From NCBI GenBank assembly GCA_947585595.1, contig CANPXB010000004.1, positions 1-64,000 on the forward strand: DNA of 64,000 nucleotides, given 5' to 3'. A program made the position numbers and the translations under genes. Of the stretch, positions 36,252-44,263 are shown in pieces. This stretch comes from an uncultured Bacilli bacterium. Lineage in GTDB: Bacteria > Bacillota_I > Bacilli_A > RF39 > UBA660. Each line of letters begins with the position of its first letter. The stretch's first letter is position 1. The notes under the pieces were generated by a model. That model was not told the origin of the DNA. It worked only from the letters and a program-made list of their open reading frames with translations, and made no database searches.

Positions 36252-37173
36252 GTTTGGCTTGATGTTTTTCAACAAGTTTTTTTACTTTAATAAAGTAATG
36301 GTTAACACCAGACTTACCTATTTTATGACCAGTTTCATTACTGATAATATCAGCCAGTTCTTGTAAAGATGTTTCAGGATAGCTTTCACGGTATTTAATA
36401 GCTTCTTGGACGTTTTCATCTAATAAACCTATTAAATCATTATCATGAAGATATTTAATCTCCTCTAATTGTTTTAAACCAGTTTTTAAGATTTTCTCTT
36501 GATTAGCTATTTCACAATTATTTAAACGATTAACCATATTTTTATGATCACGATATATTCTAATATCTTCAAAATAGAAGAAATTATTAGTAGCTCCGAG
36601 AAGACGAATTATTTCACTTATCATTTCAGCACTTTTAATATATATCATATAATGATTACTACGTTTAATAACTTTGGCAGTTATATTAAATGATTTTAAA
36701 AGATTAGCGATATAATCAGCTTCTTTTTTAGTAGATGCTGTGAATTCTAGATGATAACTACCTGTACCTGGATCATTAATACTACCACAAGCTAAGAAAG
36801 CTCCACGAAGAAAAGATACTTTTTCTTCAGTTGAATTTAAGAAGTATTCTTCTGGTAAGGTCTTTTTATTATCTTTTAAGATATTTAAATCTTCTAAGAT
36901 ATCAGGTACTTTTTCATTAATCTCTAAAATATATAATTGTTTGACACGAAATCTTTTTTGATTACGAATAGTTATTTTGATATTAATACCAAAATTGTGT
37001 TTTATATCTTTATATATACGACGAGCTACTGAACCATTTTCCATGACAAGAATTATTTTATTTTTATTTATCTGACCATTTAAACGAATATAGGCGGATA
37101 GTTCAACTAGAGATTCTAAGACAGATATTTCATTACTAGTTATCTCTTCTTTTATTTTAGTAGTAAATGTCAT
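36238..37173 (-). CDS. whiA: WhiA-type DNA-binding regulator
   Basis: 311 residues. The N-terminal LAGLIDADG homing-endonuclease-like fold (about 1-200; SFLRGAFLACGSINDP is the marker) is followed by a C-terminal helix-turn-helix (about 270-300; SLQELADIISNETGHKIGKSGVNH, in part). In Bacillus WhiA affects division and chromosome segregation; in actinomycetes, sporulation. It starts one base after the yvcK stop, the conserved pair order; rapZ, usually before yvcK, is absent. Confidence 0.95.
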   Translation of the reverse strand: MTFTTKIKEEITSNEISVLESLVELSAYIRLNGQINKNKIILVMENGSVARRIYKDIKHNFGINIKITIRNQKRFRVKQLYILEINEKVPDILEDLNILKDNKKTLPEEYFLNSTEEKVSFLRGAFLACGSINDPGTGSYHLEFTASTKKEADYIANLLKSFNITAKVIKRSNHYMIYIKSAEMISEIIRLLGATNNFFYFEDIRIYRDHKNMVNRLNNCEIANQEKILKTGLKQLEEIKYLHDNDLIGLLDENVQEAIKYRESYPETSLQELADIISNETGHKIGKSGVNHYFIKVKKLVEKHQAKQKDL

Positions 37174-37174
37174 C

Positions 37175-38122
37175 TTATTCCTCTTCCATTAAGTATGAGA
37201 AGATTAGAAAAGCAGTTTTTAAAGCATCATGACGAACATAACCATCTTCAACTTTAAATAGTTTTTCTGCAATAAGTTGAACATGCATTTTTTCTAGTTT
37301 CTTTTCATCTATTTCAACGATATCTTTACCTTCTGATTTAGCTAATAAAGCCATATTCTTAGGAATCTTTAAAGTATTAGCAATAACAACATCAATAGTT
37401 CCTTTACCTAGTTTTTTCTCTAATACTTTAAGATGATCACTTACTTTGAAATTATCTGTTTCACCTGGTTGAGTTAGCATGTTGCAAATATACATTTTTT
37501 TAGCTTTGGATGAAGCAATTGCTTCACTTATTTCAGGAACTATGATATGCGGTAAGATACTAGTAAGAAGAGAACCTGAACTAAAGATTATTAAATCAGC
37601 TTTTTTAATTTCTTCTAGAACTTTAGGTTTAACTGTTACTTTTTTATTATATTTTAAATCAACAATTTTTCTTTTAGATTCAGTTATTTCAGCTTCACCA
37701 ATTATTTCATAACCTTCTTTAGTTACACCAATTAAGTTAACATTATCTTCAGTTAAGGGAAGGATCTTACCTTTAACATCTAATAAGTCACAAAGGATTG
37801 GTAGGGAATGCGCAAAGTCACCTTTCATTTCTAATAAAGCGGTAATAATTAAGTTTTTAATTGAATGATGAGCAAGGCTGGTGTTTTCATTAAAGCGGTA
37901 ATTAAATAAGTCTTTAACACCTTTTGATTCACCAGACATAGCCATTAGTACTTTAGTTATATCACCTACAGCAGGGATACTAAATTCTTCGCGTAATTTA
38001 CCAGTACTACCGCCATTATCAGAAACACTAACAACAGCAGTTATATCTATAGGGAATTGAATTAAACCCTTTAATAGTTGAGATAGACCACTACCTCCAC
38101 CAAATATGACAACTTTTTTCAT
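37175..38122 (-). CDS. yvcK: Gluconeogenesis/cell-wall factor YvcK (GlmR)
   Basis: 315 residues, starting MKKVVIFGGGSGLSQLLKGL. The ATG at 38122 has GGAGG 8 nt upstream; the longer frame from 38155 covers the RBS. CofD-like fold with GGGSGLS, SVSDNGGSTGKLREEF, VGDITKVLMA and the MLTQPGETDNF motif. In Bacillus it binds UDP-GlcNAc and promotes flux into peptidoglycan precursors. Paired with whiA. Confidence 0.95.
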   Translation of the reverse strand: MKKVVIFGGGSGLSQLLKGLIQFPIDITAVVSVSDNGGSTGKLREEFSIPAVGDITKVLMAMSGESKGVKDLFNYRFNENTSLAHHSIKNLIITALLEMKGDFAHSLPILCDLLDVKGKILPLTEDNVNLIGVTKEGYEIIGEAEITESKRKIVDLKYNKKVTVKPKVLEEIKKADLIIFSSGSLLTSILPHIIVPEISEAIASSKAKKMYICNMLTQPGETDNFKVSDHLKVLEKKLGKGTIDVVIANTLKIPKNMALLAKSEGKDIVEIDEKKLEKMHVQLIAEKLFKVEDGYVRHDALKTAFLIFSYLMEEE

Positions 38123-38189
38123 ATGGATTCCTCCGTTCAATTCATATAATACCACAAATAAGTTGAAGATTAAAATAGATATTTGTTTA

Positions 38190-38453
38190 AGAACAAAAGT
38201 AAAATAAATAATTAAAATTATTATATTTTACATTAAGAAACCTCACGATTTCTTTTTCTTACTTAGCATATAGTTATATATAAACCTAGTCCAACCAAGA
38301 GTTTTATTAATTAATTCTTTTTGTTTGTCATTAGGATACAATCTAAATTTATAAGCTTTATTAATAATCATAACCATCTTCCCCTGTAAGATAATTATGC
38401 AATAACGAACTAGTGTTCATCAATATATTTTCAATATTATTAAGAACTTTCTT
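38190..38453 (-). mobile_element. IS200/IS605-derived mini-element, copy A (keeps TnpB N-terminus)
   Basis: 264 bp filling most of the 357-bp gap between yvcK and the M23 gene. Read on the minus strand, the left end follows TTAT (38454-38457). A promoter TTGATG-18-CATAAT overlaps the palindrome GAACACTAGTTC (38407-38418). Then come a TnpB N-terminal fragment, a junction, and a right end with the hairpin at 38199-38231 and the terminal CTTTTGTTCT. Both ends match copies B and C. The middle differs because a different part of tnpB survived. Confidence 0.8.
38243..38377 (-). pseudogene. tnpB: TnpB (IS605 OrfB) N-terminal fragment
   Basis: A 44-residue frame starting at the ATG at 38377, preceded by GGGGAAG. 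The translation contains NKAYKFRLYPNDKQKELINK and TRFIYNYML, the hallmark N-terminus of IS605-family TnpB/OrfB. It ends in KKKKS-stop where the internal deletion joins the right-end sequence. The RuvC and zinc-finger parts are gone, so no nuclease can be made. The promoter and RBS look intact, so a short peptide might still be expressed. Confidence 0.85.
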
Positions 38454-38454
38454 A

Positions 38455-38482
38455 TAAGAAAAAAGGAGTTTAAACTCCTTTA
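38455..38482 (-). terminator. Intrinsic terminator of the M23 hydrolase gene
   Basis: Minus-strand stem AAAGGAG / CTCCTTT with a TTTAAA loop, then TTTTCTTAT. Element copy A begins directly after that TTAT. Confidence 0.82.
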
Positions 38483-39664
38483 TCTAGTCGACCAAGTCCA
38501 ACCTTTTTGACTCTTTATGCCACTTATTGAATATACGGATGTTGCTTTACTATTTTTCTTAAATGTTGAGAATTCATTACCATATTTAGCATTAGTAAAG
38601 TAATAACCATACGATATTGCATAGTGAAGGTGGGTACCAGTAGTACAGCTATCATAATACCAGGTTGATGAGTCACCACCAACAGTACCTATTATCTGAC
38701 CTTTAGTAACTTGTTGACCATTTTTAACATTAACTGATCTTAAATGAGCAAACTCAGTAGTATAAGCTTCGCCATTTACTTTATTATGCATGTAAATGAT
38801 ATTACCACCACAATCAGAATGCATTTTAACATAAACGACTGTACCATTAGCTGGCGCATAGATGTTTGTTCCTGGAGTATTACCACCGATATCAATAGCA
38901 CCATGAGTAGCATTCCATGCTTGAGTAACTTTTCCTTTATTTAGGGGTCTTGCAAATGATCCAGAACCACCCATTTTAGCATAATAACAATCATTAATAT
39001 CATCATTATCTTTACAACCAGCAGCTTCATACATTTTAATTAAACCTTTTTGAGCTTTAATTTGGTCATCATAACTTAAACCAATGGATGCTAAACTATC
39101 AATGTATTTATTTAATTCTTCAACTTGTTTTTCATATTCAGTAATTGAATTATTTAAATTAACATTATCATTATTTAGTTTTTCTTGTAAAGCTTCATTC
39201 CTTTTAATTAAAGCATCTAAACTATCAAGTTGTTCTTGAGTATATTTAATTATTTGTTCTATGATATATTGTCTTTCCATTAATTCAGAAATATTTGATG
39301 AATCAAATAGGTAATCTAAATAAACATTATCAGAATTACCATCAGTATATTGTAAGATACCAATTACATCTTTCATTTCTTCAGTTTTAATTTTTATTTG
39401 TTCTTGACTAGCAGCAACATCTGATTTAGATTGTTCTACTTTAGCTTCATTATTTTTGATTGTATTATTAGCATTAAGAATAGCATTACGTTTATTATTA
39501 ATTTTATTCTTAGCATCATTAGTTAAACGATTATTTTCAGCTTTTTTAGATTCTAATTCAGCTACCTTATTTTTATAATCTTTTAACTTTTCCGCATTAA
39601 CATTAGTACAAGGTAATAATAAGGTTAAAAATAAGAAAGCAATTATTATAATATTTTTTTTCAT
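38480..39664 (-). CDS. Secreted coiled-coil M23 peptidase (PcsB/EnvC-like) of the FtsEX system
   Basis: 394 residues. The signal peptide (1-24) ends near NVNAE. A long coiled coil (about 25-215) follows, then an M23 (LytM) domain (about 238-360) with HGAIDIGG (first zinc His and Asp) and HLHYA (second His). The arrangement ftsE-ftsX-this gene, with ATG overlapping the ftsX stop (TAATG), indicates an FtsEX-controlled peptidoglycan hydrolase. As in EnvC/PcsB, FtsX would activate it via the coiled coil. Both parts of the zinc site are present, so it is probably catalytic itself, unlike LytM-degenerate EnvC. Confidence 0.92.
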   Translation of the reverse strand: MKKNIIIIAFLFLTLLLPCTNVNAEKLKDYKNKVAELESKKAENNRLTNDAKNKINNKRNAILNANNTIKNNEAKVEQSKSDVAASQEQIKIKTEEMKDVIGILQYTDGNSDNVYLDYLFDSSNISELMERQYIIEQIIKYTQEQLDSLDALIKRNEALQEKLNNDNVNLNNSITEYEKQVEELNKYIDSLASIGLSYDDQIKAQKGLIKMYEAAGCKDNDDINDCYYAKMGGSGSFARPLNKGKVTQAWNATHGAIDIGGNTPGTNIYAPANGTVVYVKMHSDCGGNIIYMHNKVNGEAYTTEFAHLRSVNVKNGQQVTKGQIIGTVGGDSSTWYYDSCTTGTHLHYAISYGYYFTNAKYGNEFSTFKKNSKATSVYSISGIKSQKGWTWSTR

Positions 39665-40578
39665 TAAATTTTTAAATGCCTCCTTACTGTCGCATAACTA
39701 CCAAACATACCTACAAGGCCACCAATTAAAACTAAGATAGCAGATACTTGTAAAGTAAATGGGAAGGCTTTAATCATATTAATGAAGTTAGTAAATAAGT
39801 GTCCTTCTAGTTTGTCATAAGCAATGACATAACCCCAGATAGTAGCAATAACTGGAATTATTGAACCAATAATACCTAGGAATAAACCTTCAATAACAAA
39901 TGGTAGTTTAATAACAAAGTTACTAGTTCCAACTAAACGCATTATCTCTATTTCGTTTTTACGAGCAAAGATAGTTAATTTAATAGTATTACAGATTAAG
40001 AAGATAGTAACACAGATTAAACCTAAGATAATGACTAAAGTAACATTTTTAACTACATCAAAGGTTGGAATCATTTTTTCAACAACATTTTCACTATATT
40101 GAACATTAGATATTTTATCTATTGTTTTAATTGATTTAACTGTTGTTTCTAAGTCTTTAACATCTTTAACTGATAGAATAAATTCAGCTTCTAAGATATT
40201 TGAACTTTCAGTCCAGTTTTTCATAATAGCATATAACGGAGATGATTCATCAGTATTTTCTAATGTTTCTTTGCGAACTGTTTCTTTATCTTTATAAATT
40301 AATTCATCACTTTTAATATTTCTTATTTCTAAGATTTTACTTTTAACTACTTCGATGTCTTCATCAGTAGCATTTTTATCAACATAAGCAATAATAGTTA
40401 ATGTATCTTCAAGATCTTTAGTAAAGTTATTAATATTAGCAGAAGCAATAATAGCTAGAGCAACAATAACTAAAGTAATAGTGGTACAAATAATAGAAGC
40501 TACGCTTAAACTGAAGTTACGGAAGATGCTTTTGATAGCGTTAGCAACATTTCTAAAAAAAACTCTAATTGCTCTCAT
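39664..40578 (-). CDS. ftsX: Cell division protein FtsX
   Basis: 304 residues, four transmembrane helices (about 22-44, 178-198, 225-250 and 275-295) with a large extracytoplasmic loop between helices 1 and 2. The MacB/FtsX-type segment NEIEIMRLVGTSNFVIKLPF is conserved. It transmits FtsE ATP cycles to the hydrolase encoded directly downstream. It overlaps ftsE by 14 bp. Confidence 0.96.
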   Translation of the reverse strand: MRAIRVFFRNVANAIKSIFRNFSLSVASIICTTITLVIVALAIIASANINNFTKDLEDTLTIIAYVDKNATDEDIEVVKSKILEIRNIKSDELIYKDKETVRKETLENTDESSPLYAIMKNWTESSNILEAEFILSVKDVKDLETTVKSIKTIDKISNVQYSENVVEKMIPTFDVVKNVTLVIILGLICVTIFLICNTIKLTIFARKNEIEIMRLVGTSNFVIKLPFVIEGLFLGIIGSIIPVIATIWGYVIAYDKLEGHLFTNFINMIKAFPFTLQVSAILVLIGGLVGMFGSYATVRRHLKI

Positions 40579-41266
40579 CGGCCGTATAACTTCCTTTCAT
40601 TGTATCATTAGTTAATACTCCATTTTCTAAAGTAATAACTCTCTTTTTCATTGAATTTACTATTTCTTTATCATGAGTAACCATGATAACTGTTGTACCC
40701 ATATCTTCGTTAATACTTTTAATTACTTTAACTATTTCTTTTGAAGTTTTTGGATCTAAGTTTCCTGTAGGTTCATCACAAATAAGTAATTTAGGTTCAT
40801 TAACTATTGCACGAGCTATACATACTCTTTGTTGTTCACCACCAGATAATTCATTAGGGAAACTTTTAGTCTTTTCTTTTAAACCAACACGATCTAAAGC
40901 TTTCATTACTTTTGAACGAATAAGGCTACTTTTAACACCGATATTTTCTAAACCAAACGCAACATTTTCATAGACTGTTAATTTAGGTAATAATTTAAAG
41001 TCTTGGAAAACGATACCTAGTTTACGACGTAATTTATATACACGACTATTATATAATTTAGCAACATTTATTCCACCAACCATAACTTGTCCTTTGGTAG
41101 GTTTTTCTTCTCTATATAAAAGCTTAACTAATGATGACTTACCACATCCAGAGGCCCCGGTTATGAATACAAATTCACCTTTATCAATAGATAAAGATAA
41201 ATCAGCTAAGGCAGTGACACCATTTTTATAAACTTTATAGCAATTTTTTATTTCTATAAATTTCAA
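40565..41266 (-). CDS. ftsE: Cell division ATP-binding protein FtsE
   Basis: 233 residues. ABC ATPase with Walker A GASGCGKSS (about 36-44), Q-loop VFQDFKLL, signature LSGGEQQR and Walker B LLICDEPT followed by the H-loop VTHD. Cytoplasmic partner of FtsX. Confidence 0.97.
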   Translation of the reverse strand: MKFIEIKNCYKVYKNGVTALADLSLSIDKGEFVFITGASGCGKSSLVKLLYREEKPTKGQVMVGGINVAKLYNSRVYKLRRKLGIVFQDFKLLPKLTVYENVAFGLENIGVKSSLIRSKVMKALDRVGLKEKTKSFPNELSGGEQQRVCIARAIVNEPKLLICDEPTGNLDPKTSKEIVKVIKSINEDMGTTVIMVTHDKEIVNSMKKRVITLENGVLTNDTMKGSYTADESN

Positions 41267-41296
41267 TTTTCATCACCTTACTATTCTAATTATATC

Positions 41297-41325
41297 AAAA
41301 AAACCCTTATATTAAAAAGGGTTTT
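41297..41325 (-). terminator. Intrinsic terminator of the YitT-family gene
   Basis: Minus-strand stem AAAACCCTT / AAGGGTTTT, then TTT; the TAA stop lies in the loop. Confidence 0.82.
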
Positions 41326-42205
41326 TTACTTCTCGATGTCCACCATACACTTCATAACAATCACTTATTATGAAAAAGGCTTGAGGATCGATTTCTTCGA
41401 TAACATTTTTAAACATATAATATTGTTTAGTTGAGATAACACACATGATAATATTATTTGCTTTATTAGTATATCCGCCATCAGTTCTCATAATGGTATA
41501 TCCAGCTTTCATTTCTGATATAAAATCTTTAACTTGTTCTGGTTTTTTAGTAACAATATAAAACATCTTACTATCAGAAATACCTAACATAATCTTATCT
41601 ATTAAAACACTATTAATAATAATTACGATTACAGCACATACTGCTTTTTCAGGTCCGAATAGCATAGCTCCGGATAGGATAACTAATATATTAAAACTGA
41701 ATGAAGCGACACCTGTTGGTATTTTTAGGTATTTATGGATAATTTGAATTATGATATCTGAACCACCAGTTGTAAACCCTGCTTTATATATAAAACCATT
41801 TGCAGTACCAAAAAGGCAACCACTGACTAAAGCAATTAAAATAAACTCATCAAACACTATTTTTGTTGCTAGATAATCACACATTCCACTTGTTAATGAA
41901 ACAAACAGCGGATACAAGAGCGATCCAACGATTGTTAGTCCTGTATTACGCGGTCCTAAAAAAATAAAACTTAAAATTATAAAAGTAATATTAACAATCA
42001 TTAAAAAAGTGGCTGAATCAATATTAAAATATTCATGTAAAATAATGGCTATACCACTAGTTCCCCCAATTACTAAGTTATTATGTAACAAGAATAAGTT
42101 GTAATTAACGGCTAGGACAAATGAACCTATTATTGTTATTAATAATCTAGGCCAAAAATTTTTTGAGAATACTTCGTCGATTATCTGTTTATAATCAAAC
42201 TTCAT
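41312..42205 (-). CDS. YitT-family membrane protein (DUF161 + DUF2179)
   Basis: 297 residues. Five to six transmembrane helices (about 17-215) include the family marker GGTSGIAIILH and a second similar repeat GFTTGGSDIIIQI. A cytoplasmic DUF2179 domain (about 215-297; MFYIVTKKPEQVKDFI, GGYTNKANNIIMCVI) follows. Function unknown in general; members occur widely in Firmicutes. The start ATG at 42205 follows AGGTGA; the GTG at 42214 is part of that RBS. Confidence 0.92.
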   Translation of the reverse strand: MKFDYKQIIDEVFSKNFWPRLLITIIGSFVLAVNYNLFLLHNNLVIGGTSGIAIILHEYFNIDSATFLMIVNITFIILSFIFLGPRNTGLTIVGSLLYPLFVSLTSGMCDYLATKIVFDEFILIALVSGCLFGTANGFIYKAGFTTGGSDIIIQIIHKYLKIPTGVASFSFNILVILSGAMLFGPEKAVCAVIVIIINSVLIDKIMLGISDSKMFYIVTKKPEQVKDFISEMKAGYTIMRTDGGYTNKANNIIMCVISTKQYYMFKNVIEEIDPQAFFIISDCYEVYGGHREVKNPF

Positions 42206-42276
42206 ATCTTTCACCTATTATTTATTATACTATAAATTATTTTTTTTGCATATAGTTATATCGAGGTGAATTTATA

Positions 42277-42633
42277 ATGAATGGTAGTTATTATCAGAAT
42301 CCAAGGTTTCCAACAATAGAAGAAAATAGTGAAAATAATACTTATGAAAGTGGTTATCAAGCTGGACAATTACAAGATATGCCGATGCAACAAAGTTATA
42401 TTGAAAATATTTTGAGGCATAATAAGGGTAAGAAAGTTAAAGCTTATGTTAGTTTTCCGGATGCTAATGAATGGAAAGATAAAGTATTTGAGGGAACTGT
42501 AGAGCAAGCTGGTAGAGATCATTTAATTATTAGAGATCCAAATAATGGTCATTGGTATTTAATATTAATGATTTATTTAGATTATGTGGAATTCGATGAA
42601 AAGATTGATTATACCGAAATAAAATTTTATTAA
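42277..42633 (+). CDS. gerQ: GerQ-like spore coat protein
   Basis: 118 residues. The N-terminus is polar and low-complexity. The C-terminal ~80 residues match GerQ (YwdL): QQSYIENILRHNKGKKVKAYVSF, VFEGTVEQAGRDHLIIRDP and YLILMIYLDYVEFDEKI. In Bacillus GerQ is a coat protein cross-linked by transglutaminase and needed for CwlJ localisation in germination. The RBS is GAGGTG. Upstream, CATATAGTTA (about 42249-42258) could be a mother-cell sigma (E/K) -10, but this is weak. A plus-strand gene convergent with the 217-aa gene. Confidence 0.9.
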   Translation: MNGSYYQNPRFPTIEENSENNTYESGYQAGQLQDMPMQQSYIENILRHNKGKKVKAYVSFPDANEWKDKVFEGTVEQAGRDHLIIRDPNNGHWYLILMIYLDYVEFDEKIDYTEIKFY

Positions 42634-42635
42634 GA

Positions 42636-42670
42636 AAAAAAGATAAAAGCTTTAGTTCTTTTATCCTTTT
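42636..42670. terminator. Bidirectional terminator after gerQ
   Basis: Stem GATAAAAG / CTTTTATC with an 8-nt loop; the plus strand continues CTTTTT and the minus strand TTTTTTT. Confidence 0.85.
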
Positions 42671-43323
42671 TATTGTTGTTGATTTGTTGAATTGTTGACA
42701 TTACTAGAATTAGTTGGTGTACTATTTAATGGTGCTGGAGTTGGTGTTGAAGTTGAAGCTGGTGTAGGTGCTACAGGGCTTGGTTGTACTGGAGCATTTC
42801 CCGCAGGAGCTGGAGTTGCAACATTACCTAAATCGATACCATTAATATAATTTACTATTTTAGTAACGAATTCATTAATCTTTTTACTAACAAAATTTTC
42901 TTTTGTTGGTTTATTTTGGATAGTAGCGATAATAAATGTGAATTTGATAATTAAGAAGATGAAGCTAACGATATTATCGGCCATTCCAACTAGTTTAGCT
43001 ACTGGGTTTAAGAAGTATTGAGTAAGTGGGGTAAAATCTATTTGGTCTGTTATATCTAGGAATGAATTAATTAAACTTAGAAGATCATTAATTGTTCCTA
43101 TAACAAGATTTACGCCACCTATAATAAGATCCCAAGCAGTACTTACAAGAGTATAAGCTGCAAAGAAAGTTATTACTTTAACAATAATAGATTTTAGTTT
43201 ATCATCAACTTCACAAAACAATAGCATAAAAAGTACTACTAGTAATAAAGTTTGCCATCCAGCAAATAAACATGCTAGTAATACTATGGCTGCTAAACCA
43301 GGATTAATTTTTATTTTGCTCAT
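42670..43323 (-). CDS. Membrane protein with Pro/Ala/Ser/Thr-rich tail, unknown
   Basis: 217 residues. Hydrophobic segments at about 8-36, 45-62, 65-92 and 115-137 suggest four membrane passes. The last ~50 residues (from about 165) are low-complexity, rich in Pro, Ala, Ser, Thr and Asn, ending in NQQQ. Such tails often span or bind the cell wall, but the side is not certain. RBS GGAGG. The family was not recognised. Confidence 0.7.
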   Translation of the reverse strand: MSKIKINPGLAAIVLLACLFAGWQTLLLVVLFMLLFCEVDDKLKSIIVKVITFFAAYTLVSTAWDLIIGGVNLVIGTINDLLSLINSFLDITDQIDFTPLTQYFLNPVAKLVGMADNIVSFIFLIIKFTFIIATIQNKPTKENFVSKKINEFVTKIVNYINGIDLGNVATPAPAGNAPVQPSPVAPTPASTSTPTPAPLNSTPTNSSNVNNSTNQQQ

Positions 43324-43375
43324 ACTTTATTTCCTCCTATTATCAATTATATATTTTTTTAGATTATTCAGCAAT

Positions 43376-43650
43376 AGAACAAAAGTAAAATGAATAATTA
43401 AAATTATTTATTTTACATTAAGAAACCTCACGATTTCTTTTTCTTGCTTCACTGGAGTCTCCTCCTCAACAAGCCTAACTTCCGATGGTCGCCACCGTAC
43501 ATAATTCTTTTCTAATTTTGTTTGATAAAAAATAATAATTTTTCTATCCAACATAAAATTACAAACCAAAAAATTTATTCCATAAATCAATTATACGACA
43601 ACGAACTTGTGTTCGTCAATATGTTTTTGGAATTTTTAAAGAACTTTCCT
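43376..43650 (-). mobile_element. IS200/IS605-derived mini-element, copy B
   Basis: 275 bp inside the 350-bp gap between the 217-aa gene and the MBL gene. Minus strand: the left end follows TTAT (43651-43654). A promoter TTGACG (43614-43619)-18-TATAAT (43590-43595) overlaps the perfect palindrome ACGAACACAAGTTCGT (core GAAC-N4-GTTC, 43603-43614). The right end holds a 15-bp hairpin with 2-nt loop (43385-43416) and the terminal CTTTTGTTCT. Nearly identical to copy C over its whole length; the ends match copy A. Confidence 0.8.
43408..43554 (-). pseudogene. Probable TnpB C-terminal fragment in copy B (possible omega-RNA region)
   Basis: A 48-residue frame. The segment VRWRPSEVRLVEEETPVKQE has the look of the variable C-terminal tail of IS605-family TnpB, which often ends in a (V/M/L)KQE stretch. 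The DNA is conserved in copy C although the frame there is broken early by TAA, so the nucleotide sequence rather than the protein may matter. That is expected if it encodes the right-end guide-RNA scaffold. Confidence 0.5.
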
Positions 43651-43654
43651 ATAA

Positions 43655-43695
43655 GATAAAATAATAAAGAGATTTAGTTAAAATAAAGACTAAAT
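43655..43695 (-). terminator. Intrinsic terminator of the 43.7-kb MBL gene
   Basis: Minus-strand stem AAAGAGATTTAGT / ACTAAATCTCTTT, then ATTATTTTATCTTAT. The gene's TAA stop is within the second arm. Element copy B follows the TTAT. Confidence 0.82.
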
Positions 43696-44174
43696 CTCTT
43701 TTTTTCTTCTCCTAAATTAGTTTTTTCTCCATGACCAGGATAGATAGTTATATCATCTGGATAGTTCTCCATTAAATGAAGACTATACTGCATATCTTTA
43801 TTACTACCGCCTAAGTCAGTACGACCAATATTATGATAGAAAATAAAATCACCAACAAACATTATTTTATCTTTTTTAAAATAGAATGTTCGAGAATCAA
43901 AAGTATGACCTGGTGTTTCGATTATTTCAAAATTAAATTTTTTACTTTTAACTTTATTTATCTCTAGATTATAAGTACTTAAAACTTCTTCTAAAGCACC
44001 AATATGATCTTGATGAAAATGAGTTACTAAACATCCTACTACTTGATAATTTTTAACTGACTCTTTAATTTTATTAAAGTCATCACCAGGATCAATTATA
44101 AGACATTCATTATCTATAGAGACAATATAACAATTTGTTTCTAATGCTCCAACTATTATTTTATCTATTTTCAT
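43674..44174 (-). CDS. Metallo-beta-lactamase-fold hydrolase (glyoxalase II-like)
   Basis: 166 residues starting MKIDKIIVGALETNCYIV at the ATG at 44174, which has GAGGTGAG upstream; the longer frame to 44270 lacks an RBS. Metal-binding motif THFHQDHIGA (about 56-65), then ETPGHT, GDFIF and PGHGEKT give the remaining His/Asp ligands. Short form typical of YcbL/YqgX-type thioesterases. Substrate unknown; hydroxyacylglutathione-like or other thioesters are possible. Confidence 0.88.
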   Translation of the reverse strand: MKIDKIIVGALETNCYIVSIDNECLIIDPGDDFNKIKESVKNYQVVGCLVTHFHQDHIGALEEVLSTYNLEINKVKSKKFNFEIIETPGHTFDSRTFYFKKDKIMFVGDFIFYHNIGRTDLGGSNKDMQYSLHLMENYPDDITIYPGHGEKTNLGEEKKRFSLYFN

Positions 44175-44263
44175 ATTGCTCACCTCTTTACATTTTAGTA
44201 TAAATAAACTATTTTGTAAATTTAATAATATGCTATAATTTAAGTAGAATTGAGGTTTTGTAT

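Noticed and set aside
43408-43590. 60-aa frame as an independent SOS-induced protein gene
   Set aside because: Copy C has the same DNA with an early stop, so the protein is not conserved. It is better explained as the 3' remnant of tnpB inside a mini-element.
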